DNA of 29,366 nucleotides, from positions 1-29,366 of the IMG/VR virus record IMGVR_UViG_3300034103_001463. One strand, written 5' to 3'. The DNA comes from a virus. The notes below the pieces were generated by a model, which was given only the letters and a program-made list of their open reading frames with translations, ran no database searches and was not told the origin of the DNA. Of the stretch, positions 1 to 9,726 are shown one piece after another (the first letter of the stretch is position 1; every line of letters begins with the position of its first letter). The position numbers were made by a program, and so were the translations under genes.

Positions 1-21
1 TGACGAACCTCAGGTTCGTCA
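1..21. repeat. Perfect inverted repeat at the window edge
   Basis: Bases 1-10 (TGACGAACCT) are the exact reverse complement of bases 12-21 (AGGTTCGTCA), with a single C between them. The right arm reads in frame as part of the Gly-Ser/Thr-Ser repeat of the tail fibre. The left arm places an in-frame TGA at 1-3 and breaks the repeat. A perfect palindrome with a one-base centre at a sequence end is typical of a fold-back assembly or amplification artefact. A genuine hairpin cannot be excluded. Confidence 0.75.
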
Positions 22-3000
22 GGTTCTGCTGGTACGTCAGGAAGTTCAGGTTCAAATGGAAGTAGTGGCACCTCAGGGTCGTCAGGTACATCAGGTGTTG
101 CAGGTTCATCAGGGACAAGTGGCACGAGTGGCAGTAATGGTAGTGATGGTTCATCAGGTACGAGTGGTCAAGCAGGTTCATCAGGAACAAGTGGAACATC
201 ATTTGAAAGTCCATATACAGGAAATATAGTTGTAACAGGTTCAATAGATATAACAGGTCAATACCTTGTTAATGGTGTTCCTGTTAGTGGTGATAGAAAT
301 GGTTTAATCACAACAGGTAGTGTTAGTTCAACACAACAAATTACAGGTAGTTTAATATTAGGTGACTTAATAGTTAGTGGAAACTTAGTTGGTAACGCAG
401 TAAATCAGGGTTTAATTAAAATTAAAAGTGAAGCGTACGAAAGTGGGTCAATTCAATTTGAAAATTATATTACATCGTCAGCACCAATATCACAATCAAA
501 CTTTATTTTTGGTAGTCCAAATGGCGCACCATCAGCAGCCTTTACAGGTTCAGTTATTATATCAGGTTCAAATAATATTATTTTTAATGGTTCAAGAACA
601 AGTACATTAGGACAAGGAACATTAGGTTATATCGGTGGTAATAATAATATTATTAATACTATACCTGTAATTTCAACATCATCATTTTTAAATAGTAATA
701 TCTTTTTTAGTAATGCTAATACTCATAATTCAACATTTACAATAGATGCACCTGCAACTGGTGCAATAACAGACATTAACTATTTTAATCAAATTTCTAA
801 TAATTATTTAGGTAGTCCTGTTACATTAAGACATAAGAGTGGTTCATTTAATATGACCAATAACAATTCACAAGGTACTATAAATTCATTTGCAACACAA
901 TCTGTTTTATTTACGTCAGGTTCAGTAAGTGGACCAACTATAAATGGTAACGTTCACGCTGGTAGTACAACCACATTATCACACATTAGTAGTTCAATTT
1001 TATATAGTAATAATATAAGTAATTCAGGTAATTTACTTATTAGAAACTCAGCAACACATCCTGCGGCAACAAATGGTTCAGGTTCAGTTTCTGTAGCTAA
1101 TAACATATTTGGTGGTGGTGTAACAACATTAACAATATCAGGTAGTGGTGCACAATTTTCAAAAGGTGTAAATAATAATATTATAGTTGGTACTACAAAT
1201 GAATTAAATGTTATTAGTAGTGGTTCAAACGCTTTTGTGTCAAACACAGGTATAATAGGAAATAGTTTAATAGTAAGTGGTTCTAATGGAAGTGCTACTG
1301 TAGGTGGTTCAACATTTGTTGGTAGATTTAACGCAACAGGTTCATTACAAGAAAGTACAAATGAAACAGTATTTGTAGTAGGAACAGGAACGGCAGCAAA
1401 CAATAGAAGAAACGCTTTACGTATTGATAGTAATAATAACTCAAACTTTACAGGTTCAGTTAATATATCAGGTTCATTAAGTGTTAATGGTGTTCCAGTT
1501 AGTGGTGATAGAAATGGTTTAATTACAACAGGGTCAGTAAATGGAACACAATCAATTACAGGTTCATTAGTATTTGGTAATAACACTAACGCAGCACACT
1601 CTACTATATTACAAGTACGTGCGTTTGATAGTTCTAATCAAGCCTTATCAGTTACAGGTTCAGCAAATTTTAATACTAATAACGTAACAATAACAGGAAC
1701 CCAACCTAATAACGCTTCTAATACTTTTGTTATAGTTTCAGGTTCAATGAAAATGAGTGACCCATCAGGTTCACTTAGAATTGCAACTGCAAACAATCAA
1801 CCTCAATTATTTTTTAATCCGACAAGGAAAGTTGGTTTCTTCTTAGGTCAATCAAATATGGACCAGGTTAATACACAATTTGGTATTACCGATGATAGCA
1901 CTGACAACTACACAATGGGTGGTAACTTTAATAACTTTAGAACAGGTTCAAATAACTTGATGTTAGGTGTTCAGAATATTAGTTTAAGGTCAGGTTCTAA
2001 TAATATAATTTTTGCACGTGACACACAATACAATACAGGTTCTAATAACTTAATATTAGGTAAAGGACCGAGTGGTATTAATGAATGTCAAGAATATTTC
2101 AACTTACAATTACCTAATAGTAACGACCCTATTATGTTTAAGAGTGGTAGTGCTAACCCATTAACGTTGAATAGTAATACAGTAATATCAGGTTCATTAT
2201 TAGTAACAGATAAAATAAACAATCTAAAAATATGGACTGGTAGTGCTAATGTTAATAGTATTGGTATTGGTAATAATACATTAAACTCTCAAACAGGTTC
2301 ATCATTAAATAATATTGCAATTGGTGGTGGTGCTTTACAAACTAATGTAACTGGTGCTAATGTTGTAGCAATAGGTAATGATGCTTTAAGAAATAGTGTA
2401 GTAGGGTTTAATTTAGCAGTAGGTGCGTCCGCACTAAATGCAAACACCACAGGAGAATATAATATTGCAATAGGTCAATCATCAGGTCAAGCAAATACAA
2501 TTGGTCAAAAGAACACATCAATTGGTTGGAATAGTTTTGTTAATAATACAACAGGTTCAACCAATACAGCAATAGGTGCACAATCATTACAGAATAACAT
2601 TAGTGGTTCAGGTAATGTTGCAATAGGAAATAGTGCAGGTTATTACTCAACAAGTTCAAATGAGTTTTTTGTTGGTAATGATAATTATGGTAGTGTTAAT
2701 ACTGAAAGAAGTGGTTCATTATTTTGGGGTCAATTTAATAGTACCACAGCGAACCAAACATTACAGATTAATGCACAAACAAATATTAAAGGTTCATTAA
2801 CAGTAACAGGTGGAATTAATTATTCATCAGGTTCTAACACAACAGTAGGAACAGCAGTATTAGATGGTGCAAACCCTGCTACAGTTACAGTTTCTAATAG
2901 TTTAGTTACAGCTAATAGTTTAATATTCTTAACCAAACAAACTAACAATCATCCTAATGCAGGACCTGTTGTTGTAAGTTCAAAAGGTAGTGGAACATTT

Positions 3001-3066
3001 ACAATAACATCAAACCATAACGGTGACACAGACATTGTTGCTTATCAAATCATTAACCCTGCGTAA
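4..3066 (+). CDS. Tail fibre with collagen-like GTS/GSS repeats and YadA-head-like repeats (5' partial)
   Basis: Probable receptor-binding or side tail fibre, trimeric and exposed on the virion. The frame is open from base 4 with no stop, so the ATG at 853 is internal and the true start lies outside the window. Domains in order: Gly-X-Y triplets rich in Ser and Thr (4-210), which resemble collagen-like phage fibres; a long beta-rich region with recurrent TGSL/ISG strands; and at about 2257-2650 repeats of the type N-x-A-I-G-x-x-A-L-x-N, like trimeric autotransporter head repeats and phage fibre beta-rolls. A module reading VNGVPVSGDRNGLITTGSV occurs at 268 and again at 1483. Composition is dominated by Ser, Asn, Thr and Gly. 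The C-terminus contains no recognised peptidase or chaperone motif. The next gene starts inside the stop codon (TAATG). Fibre role is confident; host target unknown. Confidence 0.85.
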   Translation, partial: RTSGSSGSAGTSGSSGSNGSSGTSGSSGTSGVAGSSGTSGTSGSNGSDGSSGTSGQAGSSGTSGTSFESPYTGNIVVTGSIDITGQYLVNGVPVSGDRNGLITTGSVSSTQQITGSLILGDLIVSGNLVGNAVNQGLIKIKSEAYESGSIQFENYITSSAPISQSNFIFGSPNGAPSAAFTGSVIISGSNNIIFNGSRTSTLGQGTLGYIGGNNNIINTIPVISTSSFLNSNIFFSNANTHNSTFTIDAPATGAITDINYFNQISNNYLGSPVTLRHKSGSFNMTNNNSQGTINSFATQSVLFTSGSVSGPTINGNVHAGSTTTLSHISSSILYSNNISNSGNLLIRNSATHPAATNGSGSVSVANNIFGGGVTTLTISGSGAQFSKGVNNNIIVGTTNELNVISSGSNAFVSNTGIIGNSLIVSGSNGSATVGGSTFVGRFNATGSLQESTNETVFVVGTGTAANNRRNALRIDSNNNSNFTGSVNISGSLSVNGVPVSGDRNGLITTGSVNGTQSITGSLVFGNNTNAAHSTILQVRAFDSSNQALSVTGSANFNTNNVTITGTQPNNASNTFVIVSGSMKMSDPSGSLRIATANNQPQLFFNPTRKVGFFLGQSNMDQVNTQFGITDDSTDNYTMGGNFNNFRTGSNNLMLGVQNISLRSGSNNIIFARDTQYNTGSNNLILGKGPSGINECQEYFNLQLPNSNDPIMFKSGSANPLTLNSNTVISGSLLVTDKINNLKIWTGSANVNSIGIGNNTLNSQTGSSLNNIAIGGGALQTNVTGANVVAIGNDALRNSVVGFNLAVGASALNANTTGEYNIAIGQSSGQANTIGQKNTSIGWNSFVNNTTGSTNTAIGAQSLQNNISGSGNVAIGNSAGYYSTSSNEFFVGNDNYGSVNTERSGSLFWGQFNSTTANQTLQINAQTNIKGSLTVTGGINYSSGSNTTVGTAVLDGANPATVTVSNSLVTANSLIFLTKQTNNHPNAGPVVVSSKGSGTFTITSNHNGDTDIVAYQIINPA

Positions 3067-3719
3067 TGGATATAGAAACTATAACAACTATAATGGATGA
3101 TGTGTTGAAAGGGGTATTGGACCTTAAAGAATATCCTTACTCCGCTAAACAACGATTTGGAACTGGCAATAAAGTTGCTACAGGCTCTTTACGCGCATCT
3201 ATTATGGTAGTCCCTACATCACGTAAGGGTGTTATTAGTTTCCAAATATTCGCTAACGATTATTTTCAGTGGGTGCAGTCAGGAAGGAAACCAAATGACA
3301 CACCAGGTAAAGCAGTTCCAATTGATGCAATATTAGATTGGATGAGTGCAAGAGGAATATTTGCAACAGATAGACAGAATAATAATTTCGGTGCATTACA
3401 ATCTCAAGTTTCTACTGCGTATATTATAAACAAATCACGTATTAAGAAAGGAAAGAAAGCACTACCGATGAAAGTGTTGCTTGATTGGATTAAAGAAAAG
3501 AATGTAAAGTTCAATATTGACTTACAAAAAGGTATGGCGTTCGCTATACAAAAGAATATAAAAGAGTTTGGTATTTTACCAGCAAATATAGAAGATAAAT
3601 TTTATGATAAATTAGAAAGTAGTCCAGTGTTTATTGATGCGTTAGAACAATATACGTTCCAACAATTTGAAGCAATGGTTGAAAATATTTTTATCAGCAC
3701 TAAAAAAGAAACAATATGA
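3066..3719 (+). CDS. Putative tail completion / neck protein (HK97 gp10-like)
   Basis: 217 residues. The segment TGSLRASI followed by a beta-rich stretch and DYFQWVQSGRKP resembles the HK97 gp10 type of head-tail joining or tail-completion protein, in which a small basic protein caps the tail or neck. The remainder is mixed helical, with a Lys-rich stretch near residue 130 (KSRIKKGKKALP) that could contact DNA or partner proteins. The start overlaps the fibre stop by one base (TAATG), and its own stop overlaps the next ATG (ATGA), so it is translationally coupled on both sides. Its position among tail-tip genes fits a structural role. The family assignment rests on a short motif and could be wrong. 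Confidence 0.5.
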   Translation: MDIETITTIMDDVLKGVLDLKEYPYSAKQRFGTGNKVATGSLRASIMVVPTSRKGVISFQIFANDYFQWVQSGRKPNDTPGKAVPIDAILDWMSARGIFATDRQNNNFGALQSQVSTAYIINKSRIKKGKKALPMKVLLDWIKEKNVKFNIDLQKGMAFAIQKNIKEFGILPANIEDKFYDKLESSPVFIDALEQYTFQQFEAMVENIFISTKKETI

Positions 3720-5272
3720 GTTTTGGATATGGAGCAATAACAAGCGGTAGTCCCATTAATAGCTACTCACAAGTAAGAAGGTCCGTTGATATGATTTATC
3801 AACGTGGAAATACCTATAACATAAACCTAACAGGAACAACATACGTCCCTTCAATGGAAATGGCTGTTGATTTATATGCTGACGATATTAAGGTCGGTAA
3901 TATGACTGTAGTACCGTATAACGTGTCACAAAATGGTGCAGTATTTACGTACAACTTTAACGTGAGACCATATGACTATCTATCTAATTATATTCAATCA
4001 GAACATTATAGATTTTATTGGTTAAACGATTGGCAATCAACTGCAAATCAAATCAATGTTAATAACCCATATAAGAATGAGATTAAAGCAAACTTTAAAT
4101 ATGGTTATAGATATTTGAGTGGAACTACAATCGTTACAGAATGGACAGGTGCAACGCCAACAAATGATTTTGAACACTATTCACCAATACCTGATTGTCC
4201 TACAGTATATGACACGTTTAGTGGCTATACAAATACAGGTAAGTATTTTGATTTAGTTGGTGGAGCATTCCAATTAGATGAGAAATATATATTACCTAAC
4301 TACGACCAAACGGTAGGACAGGTTGCTGAATTGAATGGTGGCTATACTGCAACAATTGATAGTAATTTAAACTTAGCACCGATTAGTCAATTCTTAATGA
4401 GTGGACCTACACTACCTGAAGCAAGTGAAACATCAAGATTTTTAACTGATGCACCACGCATTCAAACTATACAAACTAATGAAAATTATGTATTATATTA
4501 CTTAAACGGATTAACAGGTGATAGACAATATACTGAAACAGATTATTGTTACTTCCAATTTTATGATGAGAATAATAATCGTGTACAATACTTTTCACAA
4601 CCATTGAATTATGCAGCTACATACGCACAACCAACAGGATATACTGATAATTTAACTATCAATGCACTTCCTTGTGGACCTGTAGATATTAATAACATAT
4701 TTGCAACAATAGATTTTTCAACGATTGCATATTATACAGTTCAATTATGTTATGGTACTGGTACTCCAGCGGGACCGATTAGTGAGTTATTCTATTTTTA
4801 TGTGGAAACAAACTGTCTACCACAAAATGTTAGAGTAGCGTTTTTAAATAATAGAGGTGGATTTGACTACTACACATTTACTGCGTATAGACAAGACACT
4901 AAAAAAATAACAAGACAAACATATGATAGTAGATATTATCAAACCAATCCTAATACTCCCGATAGAGATATGGGTAGAACCGTTAAAACGTTTGCTACTG
5001 ATGTTGAACAAGAAATAGAATTAGAAAGTGATTTTATTTCAGTAAGTATTGGTCAATGGTTGGAACAATTATTCTATTCACCACAAGTGTATATTATGAA
5101 GCCTGATTATATTTCACCTATTGATAGACAAGATAAAGTGTACAAGGATTTACAGCCAGTGCAAATACTATCAACTGAAGTACAAACAATTACTAAGAAG
5201 CACCAAAAATTAAATAAATACAAAATCACAATGAAGGTGGCAAACAACTTTTTTGTGAATAAAGGTTTCTAA
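3716..5272 (+). CDS. Putative tail / baseplate structural protein
   Basis: 518 residues, rich in Tyr, Asn and Thr and predicted mostly beta. No catalytic motif is visible. The C-terminal third (RVAFLNNRGGFDYYTF, then SPQVYIMKPDYISPI and a closing KMAN segment) resembles proteins I recall from tail modules of Bacteroidota phages, usually labelled only as structural. The N-terminal half contains two or three Ig-like or jelly-roll-like stretches. It begins in an ATGA overlap with the upstream gene and ends four bases before the next start, so it is part of the same tail-tip unit. The function inside the tail (hub, distal tail or fibre adaptor) cannot be decided from sequence alone. Confidence 0.55.
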   Translation: MSFGYGAITSGSPINSYSQVRRSVDMIYQRGNTYNINLTGTTYVPSMEMAVDLYADDIKVGNMTVVPYNVSQNGAVFTYNFNVRPYDYLSNYIQSEHYRFYWLNDWQSTANQINVNNPYKNEIKANFKYGYRYLSGTTIVTEWTGATPTNDFEHYSPIPDCPTVYDTFSGYTNTGKYFDLVGGAFQLDEKYILPNYDQTVGQVAELNGGYTATIDSNLNLAPISQFLMSGPTLPEASETSRFLTDAPRIQTIQTNENYVLYYLNGLTGDRQYTETDYCYFQFYDENNNRVQYFSQPLNYAATYAQPTGYTDNLTINALPCGPVDINNIFATIDFSTIAYYTVQLCYGTGTPAGPISELFYFYVETNCLPQNVRVAFLNNRGGFDYYTFTAYRQDTKKITRQTYDSRYYQTNPNTPDRDMGRTVKTFATDVEQEIELESDFISVSIGQWLEQLFYSPQVYIMKPDYISPIDRQDKVYKDLQPVQILSTEVQTITKKHQKLNKYKITMKVANNFFVNKGF

Positions 5273-5275
5273 TAT

Positions 5276-8200
5276 ATGCAACAACAAACAGTATTAAGGG
5301 TTCAAACAAATATACCATCACTAACTTTATCGGGTACAACCACGTATGAATTTTTAGATTTGTACGATGATATACCTATCAAGATAAATAAATCATTTGC
5401 TGAGTTACAGGACATATCAAAAAAGAACACTGACTTTTCAGTAAATCTTTCTTTACCAGGTTCAAAAAGAAACAACAGATTTTTTGAAAGTTTCTTTAAC
5501 GTGGATATAGATGCGTTGTATTTCTTTAGCAATAAGAAGACACCTTGTGATGTATTGATTGACGACCAATCTTTCTTTAATGGTTATATGAGGTTGAATA
5601 AAGTGTCAGTGCTGGATAGTAAGGTAGAGTATGACGTAACATTATTTAGTAGTGTAGCTAATTTATTCGGTGATATAGGAAACAAGCTATTAAAAGATTT
5701 AGATTTTAGCGACCCTGATTATACTTTTAACCACACATTCAATATAAATAATGTATTTGAACCATCGCAAGACCAGGAAACAAATTTTGGTTTAAATCGT
5801 GAAGCACCTTATATGTATTTCTATCCTATTGTTCACAATGGATATGAATATTCAGGCTCAACACTTAATGTTAGTGGTGGTACAACAAACGAACAGACAA
5901 GATTTTATACATCAACAGGACCAATATCAGGATGGACAACTGAAGCAGCAATGTTTGCAGCAGGTGTTCAGCATTATAGAATTAATACACCAGGTGAAGG
6001 TTTATATGACAATCAATTAAAACCTGCATTAAGTATGTGGGGTTTATTGAAATTGATATTCAAGACATACGGATATAGTATTACATCAGACTTTATGAAC
6101 ACGCCGTGGATGAAGACCTTATATATGTATGGTTATTTCAGTTCAAGTGCAACAAAATTCAGTTACAATATAAGTACAATTGATTATCTACCACTTGAAG
6201 GTGTTGAATTAATTTATAGTGGTAGCACAACACCAGGTAGTCCATTAGATATTATTGTTTGTAAAAGAGGTACAGGTGTTCCTGTATATTGTTCTGAGAA
6301 TATTAATTATGGGTTCGCAAATATGTTCCCTTATAGTGAGTTTGGTACAATACCAACAGGAACGAGTGGTAAAACAATTACTGCAGTTGAGGGATTTGAT
6401 TTTGGATTTGAAGTAGATGGTGTACCTGTTGCGCCACTAAGTACGTTGAAGTATTTACCTAAATCAGTAGGTCAACCAGTAATATTTCAAGAAGGTGATG
6501 CAGTTAATTTTAACTTAGTGGTGGACCAAAACATCAAACAGATAGATATTATATCATCAATAGCTAAGAAGTTTAACTTAGTATTTATACCTAACCCTAA
6601 TAATCCACGTGATATTATTATTGAGCCTTATTCTTATTATATTGGTACAGGTGTAATACACGATTGGACAAGTAAATTATCTTACGATAAAGGATTTTCA
6701 GTTGAACCTGCACTTAATTTTATTGATAGTAACTTAATTTTTACTGATGCGGAAGATGGTGATTATGGAAATAAAGAATTTAAGGATAGGGACAAGCAGG
6801 TTTATGGAACGCAATTGTTTTATGGACCAACAGATTTTAAATCACAAACAGGTGTTACAGAAACAATCTTTTCACCTGAGGTATTAAGACAGTGGGACAC
6901 AAGAGACCAACCGAATAATGGTGGTATTAAATTACCATTAGGTATTAATTATGTCGGTTCATCAACAACCGAAGAAACTGCTGGTCTTAGTCAAACATTT
7001 TACGCTTATAAGGGATTAAAAACAAAACCAAAACTATTTTGGTTCTTAGGTTGTCATAACTTATTCTTAGACACGTTAGGTGAGACATATACTGGTCCTT
7101 ATAAAACATATCAAATAGGTGTTTTATCATCAGATAATTTAACGCAAATAACATCACCAACAGCACCAATCATTTCACACACGATGCCGATGGGTATGGC
7201 TGATGCTGATAAGATTAATAATGATAGTGCGTGTATATTGTTCCAATCTGAGTTACCAGTAGATATTGGTGTGCAGACATATAACGTATATACAGAAAAT
7301 GATGCGTATAGTTTATTTTACGATAATAGAATTAGTAATTTATATAACTCAAATACAAGATTTGTTAATGGATTTTTTGATTTGAAATATTCAGACATTA
7401 TCAACTTAGAACCAAAAGATATTATTAAAATACAAGAACAATACTTTTACGTTAATAAAATATCAGAATATAATTTGGTTAATCCTGAATTGACAAGGGT
7501 TGAATTGGTGCAGACAAATTTAAATCCACAAACATATCCAACAAGATATTTCAAATATCAGTACTGCGACCAAACAGGTTATACATTTGCAATAGCTACA
7601 GATTTTACTAACCCTAATTTAAGGGACACAAGTTTTGGTTGGAGTATATGGTATGACCAAATGATTGGAATATTAGGAAATACATATTCAGGTGTAACAT
7701 CATCGTTAAGAAATAATAGGGACACTGGTACTTACTATATTCCATTTACAATGAATGAAATTAGTGAGAGTGAATATAAAAACTCAGGCTACATAAATTG
7801 GACTGGTGACACAATGTTAGAAGAAGTTTGGAATTACGTAAATCCAATCTTCCCAAATACAACTTATGCATTTGGTTTAGGTCTACCTGCTTTTTGGAAT
7901 AGCAATATTGATAGCACAACAGGATTAAACTTATTTACAGGATGTACGCAGTTTTTTAGCTACGCATCAACATACACAATATTAACAGGTTCATCACAAC
8001 ATTATGGACCACCATTAACAGGAAGCTGCTTCAACTACTACACACACTTCCAAACATCAGGTAATACTGAAGGAGTTATAAGGGAAGTATTAATAAATGA
8101 CGACTTTACAACTTATGTTGGTGGTCAATTTAGAAAATATAATGGAATAACATATGGCGGAATAACAGGTGAAACTGGACCTAATATGATTAAATTAAAT

Positions 8201-9688
8201 TATAATGGTTCGGTAGACCCATCATTTACAAATTATGGTTTTACAGGGGGAACTGGAACAGGGGTATTTACAATTAAAAAACAATCAACAGGTAAATTAA
8301 TTGTAGGTGGTAATTTCACATCATATAGTGGAAACACAAGACAGGGTATATTAAGATTAAATACAAATGGAACATTAGACACAACATTTAACGCAACATC
8401 AATAATAAGTGTATTTGTTGGTGGTGGAGGTATAAATGATGTAGAAATATTAAGTGATGATACTATTATTGCAGTGGGTGGATTTACAATATCTGGTTCA
8501 AGTCAAACATCAATTGCTAAATTTAATAATACTGGTGGATTAGCAACAGGATTTACAAGAAACCTTGTTAATACAGGTGCAACAATATATGACGTTGAGG
8601 TATATGGCGAACAATTAGGTGGTGCGTTAAGAGGTAAAATTGTAGTTTGTGGTAACTTTACAACGTGGGGTGGTGTGACAAGAAATAGAATTGCGGTATT
8701 AAATAGTGATGGAACTTTATTTACAACATTTAATCCTGGTACAGGTTTTACAGGAGGTACAATATCAAATGTGGAAATACAAGAAGATGGAAAGATTTTA
8801 GTTGGTGGTCAATATACATCATATAATGGAACAACAGGTCTACAAGGTATTTGTAGATTGAATTATGATGGCACATTAGACACAACATTCCAAACATCAT
8901 TTACAGGTGGAACAACATATAGTTGTTATAGACCTTTATATTTACAAACAGGACAAATATTAACAACGTTTAGTTATTTTAGTGGTACAACCATATATAA
9001 ATTTGTTAGATTAAATAGTGATGGTTCAATAGACCCAACATTTAATACGGGAACTTATGATAATTTTAATTTTAGTACAGAAAATGCAACCGCAGTACAA
9101 GAAGATGGAACAATATATTTTGGTGGTACATTCCAAACATATAATGGTAAAGATTTGTGGAGTATAACTAAACTAACCCCTGATGGATATTTTGTAGAGT
9201 GTCCTGAAGATGCACCAGCAGATTTACCAAATACACCTGCAATACAACCTTTAAATTCAAACTCAAGAACTGTTAATTTAACATTAACCAAAACTCCTTT
9301 TTACGACACTCAATTCCCTGACCTAACATATGTATTATTAGCAGGACAACGTTACACTGAAATTGATAATTTATATCAATATACATTTACAGGTACAACT
9401 ACTTTAACAATGTTAGCGGTAATTGGTCCTGTCTTAGGTACAAAACGTGCAAGAATTGATATATATCAAAAATATTTTACTCAAGATGAGGAAAATGGTG
9501 ATAAGGGTATTGTTAGAGAATTAATAGAAAGCACAACTGCTCTCTTATTTCAAGCTCCTTATGGTTATATAGTTCCTGTAATAGCTAAAACTTTACCTGA
9601 CGTTACGCCACCATTACCACCAGCAGGACTTAGAAATACAGTATATCGTTTTGAATTTGATGTGGAGGTTTCATTCTATACTGTATAA
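5276..9688 (+). CDS. Large tail-tip protein with an internal seven-repeat delta-60 propeller
   Basis: 1470 residues. The first ~750 residues look like a distal-tail/tail-associated (Tal-like) structural protein: beta-rich, with an early segment on wall-like packing (SLPGSKRNNRFFESFFNVDI) found in Bacteroidota phage tail proteins. Residues ~938-1306 hold seven recognisable delta-60-type repeats, each with the pattern G-K-I-x-V-G-G-x-F/Y, then R-x-N-x-D-G-T-x-D-x-T-F. Clear examples are LIVGGNFTSY/GTLDTTF and ILVGGQYTSY/GTLDTTF. Seven units fit a single seven-bladed beta-propeller, plausibly for glycan or surface binding. The last ~160 residues return to non-repeat beta sequence. No peptidoglycan hydrolase motif was seen. 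It sits between the upstream baseplate-like gene and the Pro-Thr linker protein. The structural role is secure; the receptor role is inferred. Confidence 0.7.
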   Translation: MQQQTVLRVQTNIPSLTLSGTTTYEFLDLYDDIPIKINKSFAELQDISKKNTDFSVNLSLPGSKRNNRFFESFFNVDIDALYFFSNKKTPCDVLIDDQSFFNGYMRLNKVSVLDSKVEYDVTLFSSVANLFGDIGNKLLKDLDFSDPDYTFNHTFNINNVFEPSQDQETNFGLNREAPYMYFYPIVHNGYEYSGSTLNVSGGTTNEQTRFYTSTGPISGWTTEAAMFAAGVQHYRINTPGEGLYDNQLKPALSMWGLLKLIFKTYGYSITSDFMNTPWMKTLYMYGYFSSSATKFSYNISTIDYLPLEGVELIYSGSTTPGSPLDIIVCKRGTGVPVYCSENINYGFANMFPYSEFGTIPTGTSGKTITAVEGFDFGFEVDGVPVAPLSTLKYLPKSVGQPVIFQEGDAVNFNLVVDQNIKQIDIISSIAKKFNLVFIPNPNNPRDIIIEPYSYYIGTGVIHDWTSKLSYDKGFSVEPALNFIDSNLIFTDAEDGDYGNKEFKDRDKQVYGTQLFYGPTDFKSQTGVTETIFSPEVLRQWDTRDQPNNGGIKLPLGINYVGSSTTEETAGLSQTFYAYKGLKTKPKLFWFLGCHNLFLDTLGETYTGPYKTYQIGVLSSDNLTQITSPTAPIISHTMPMGMADADKINNDSACILFQSELPVDIGVQTYNVYTENDAYSLFYDNRISNLYNSNTRFVNGFFDLKYSDIINLEPKDIIKIQEQYFYVNKISEYNLVNPELTRVELVQTNLNPQTYPTRYFKYQYCDQTGYTFAIATDFTNPNLRDTSFGWSIWYDQMIGILGNTYSGVTSSLRNNRDTGTYYIPFTMNEISESEYKNSGYINWTGDTMLEEVWNYVNPIFPNTTYAFGLGLPAFWNSNIDSTTGLNLFTGCTQFFSYASTYTILTGSSQHYGPPLTGSCFNYYTHFQTSGNTEGVIREVLINDDFTTYVGGQFRKYNGITYGGITGETGPNMIKLNYNGSVDPSFTNYGFTGGTGTGVFTIKKQSTGKLIVGGNFTSYSGNTRQGILRLNTNGTLDTTFNATSIISVFVGGGGINDVEILSDDTIIAVGGFTISGSSQTSIAKFNNTGGLATGFTRNLVNTGATIYDVEVYGEQLGGALRGKIVVCGNFTTWGGVTRNRIAVLNSDGTLFTTFNPGTGFTGGTISNVEIQEDGKILVGGQYTSYNGTTGLQGICRLNYDGTLDTTFQTSFTGGTTYSCYRPLYLQTGQILTTFSYFSGTTIYKFVRLNSDGSIDPTFNTGTYDNFNFSTENATAVQEDGTIYFGGTFQTYNGKDLWSITKLTPDGYFVECPEDAPADLPNTPAIQPLNSNSRTVNLTLTKTPFYDTQFPDLTYVLLAGQRYTEIDNLYQYTFTGTTTLTMLAVIGPVLGTKRARIDIYQKYFTQDEENGDKGIVRELIESTTALLFQAPYGYIVPVIAKTLPDVTPPLPPAGLRNTVYRFEFDVEVSFYTV

Positions 9689-9713
9689 AACTAAAAGACA
9701 ATAACAAATAATT

Positions 9714-9721
9714 TATATTTA
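9714..9721 (+). promoter_or_regulatory. TATATTTA motif 13 bases before a start codon
   Basis: TATATTTA lies in the short gap before the gene at 9727, with its first base 13 bases upstream of the ATG. The same octamer at the same distance precedes the gene at 14581. It could be a phage-specific promoter core or a translation-initiation element. No -33 TTTG is present at the usual spacing. Confidence 0.3.
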
Positions 9722-9726
9722 ATAAT

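Noticed and set aside
954-1586. Long minus-strand frame within the fibre gene
   Set aside because: Antisense of Ser/Thr/Asn-rich codons, with a composition of Leu, Pro and Val typical of a shadow frame.
853-3066. Tail fibre starting at the ATG at 853
   Set aside because: The frame is open to base 4 and the upstream residues continue the same repeat composition, so the ATG is internal.
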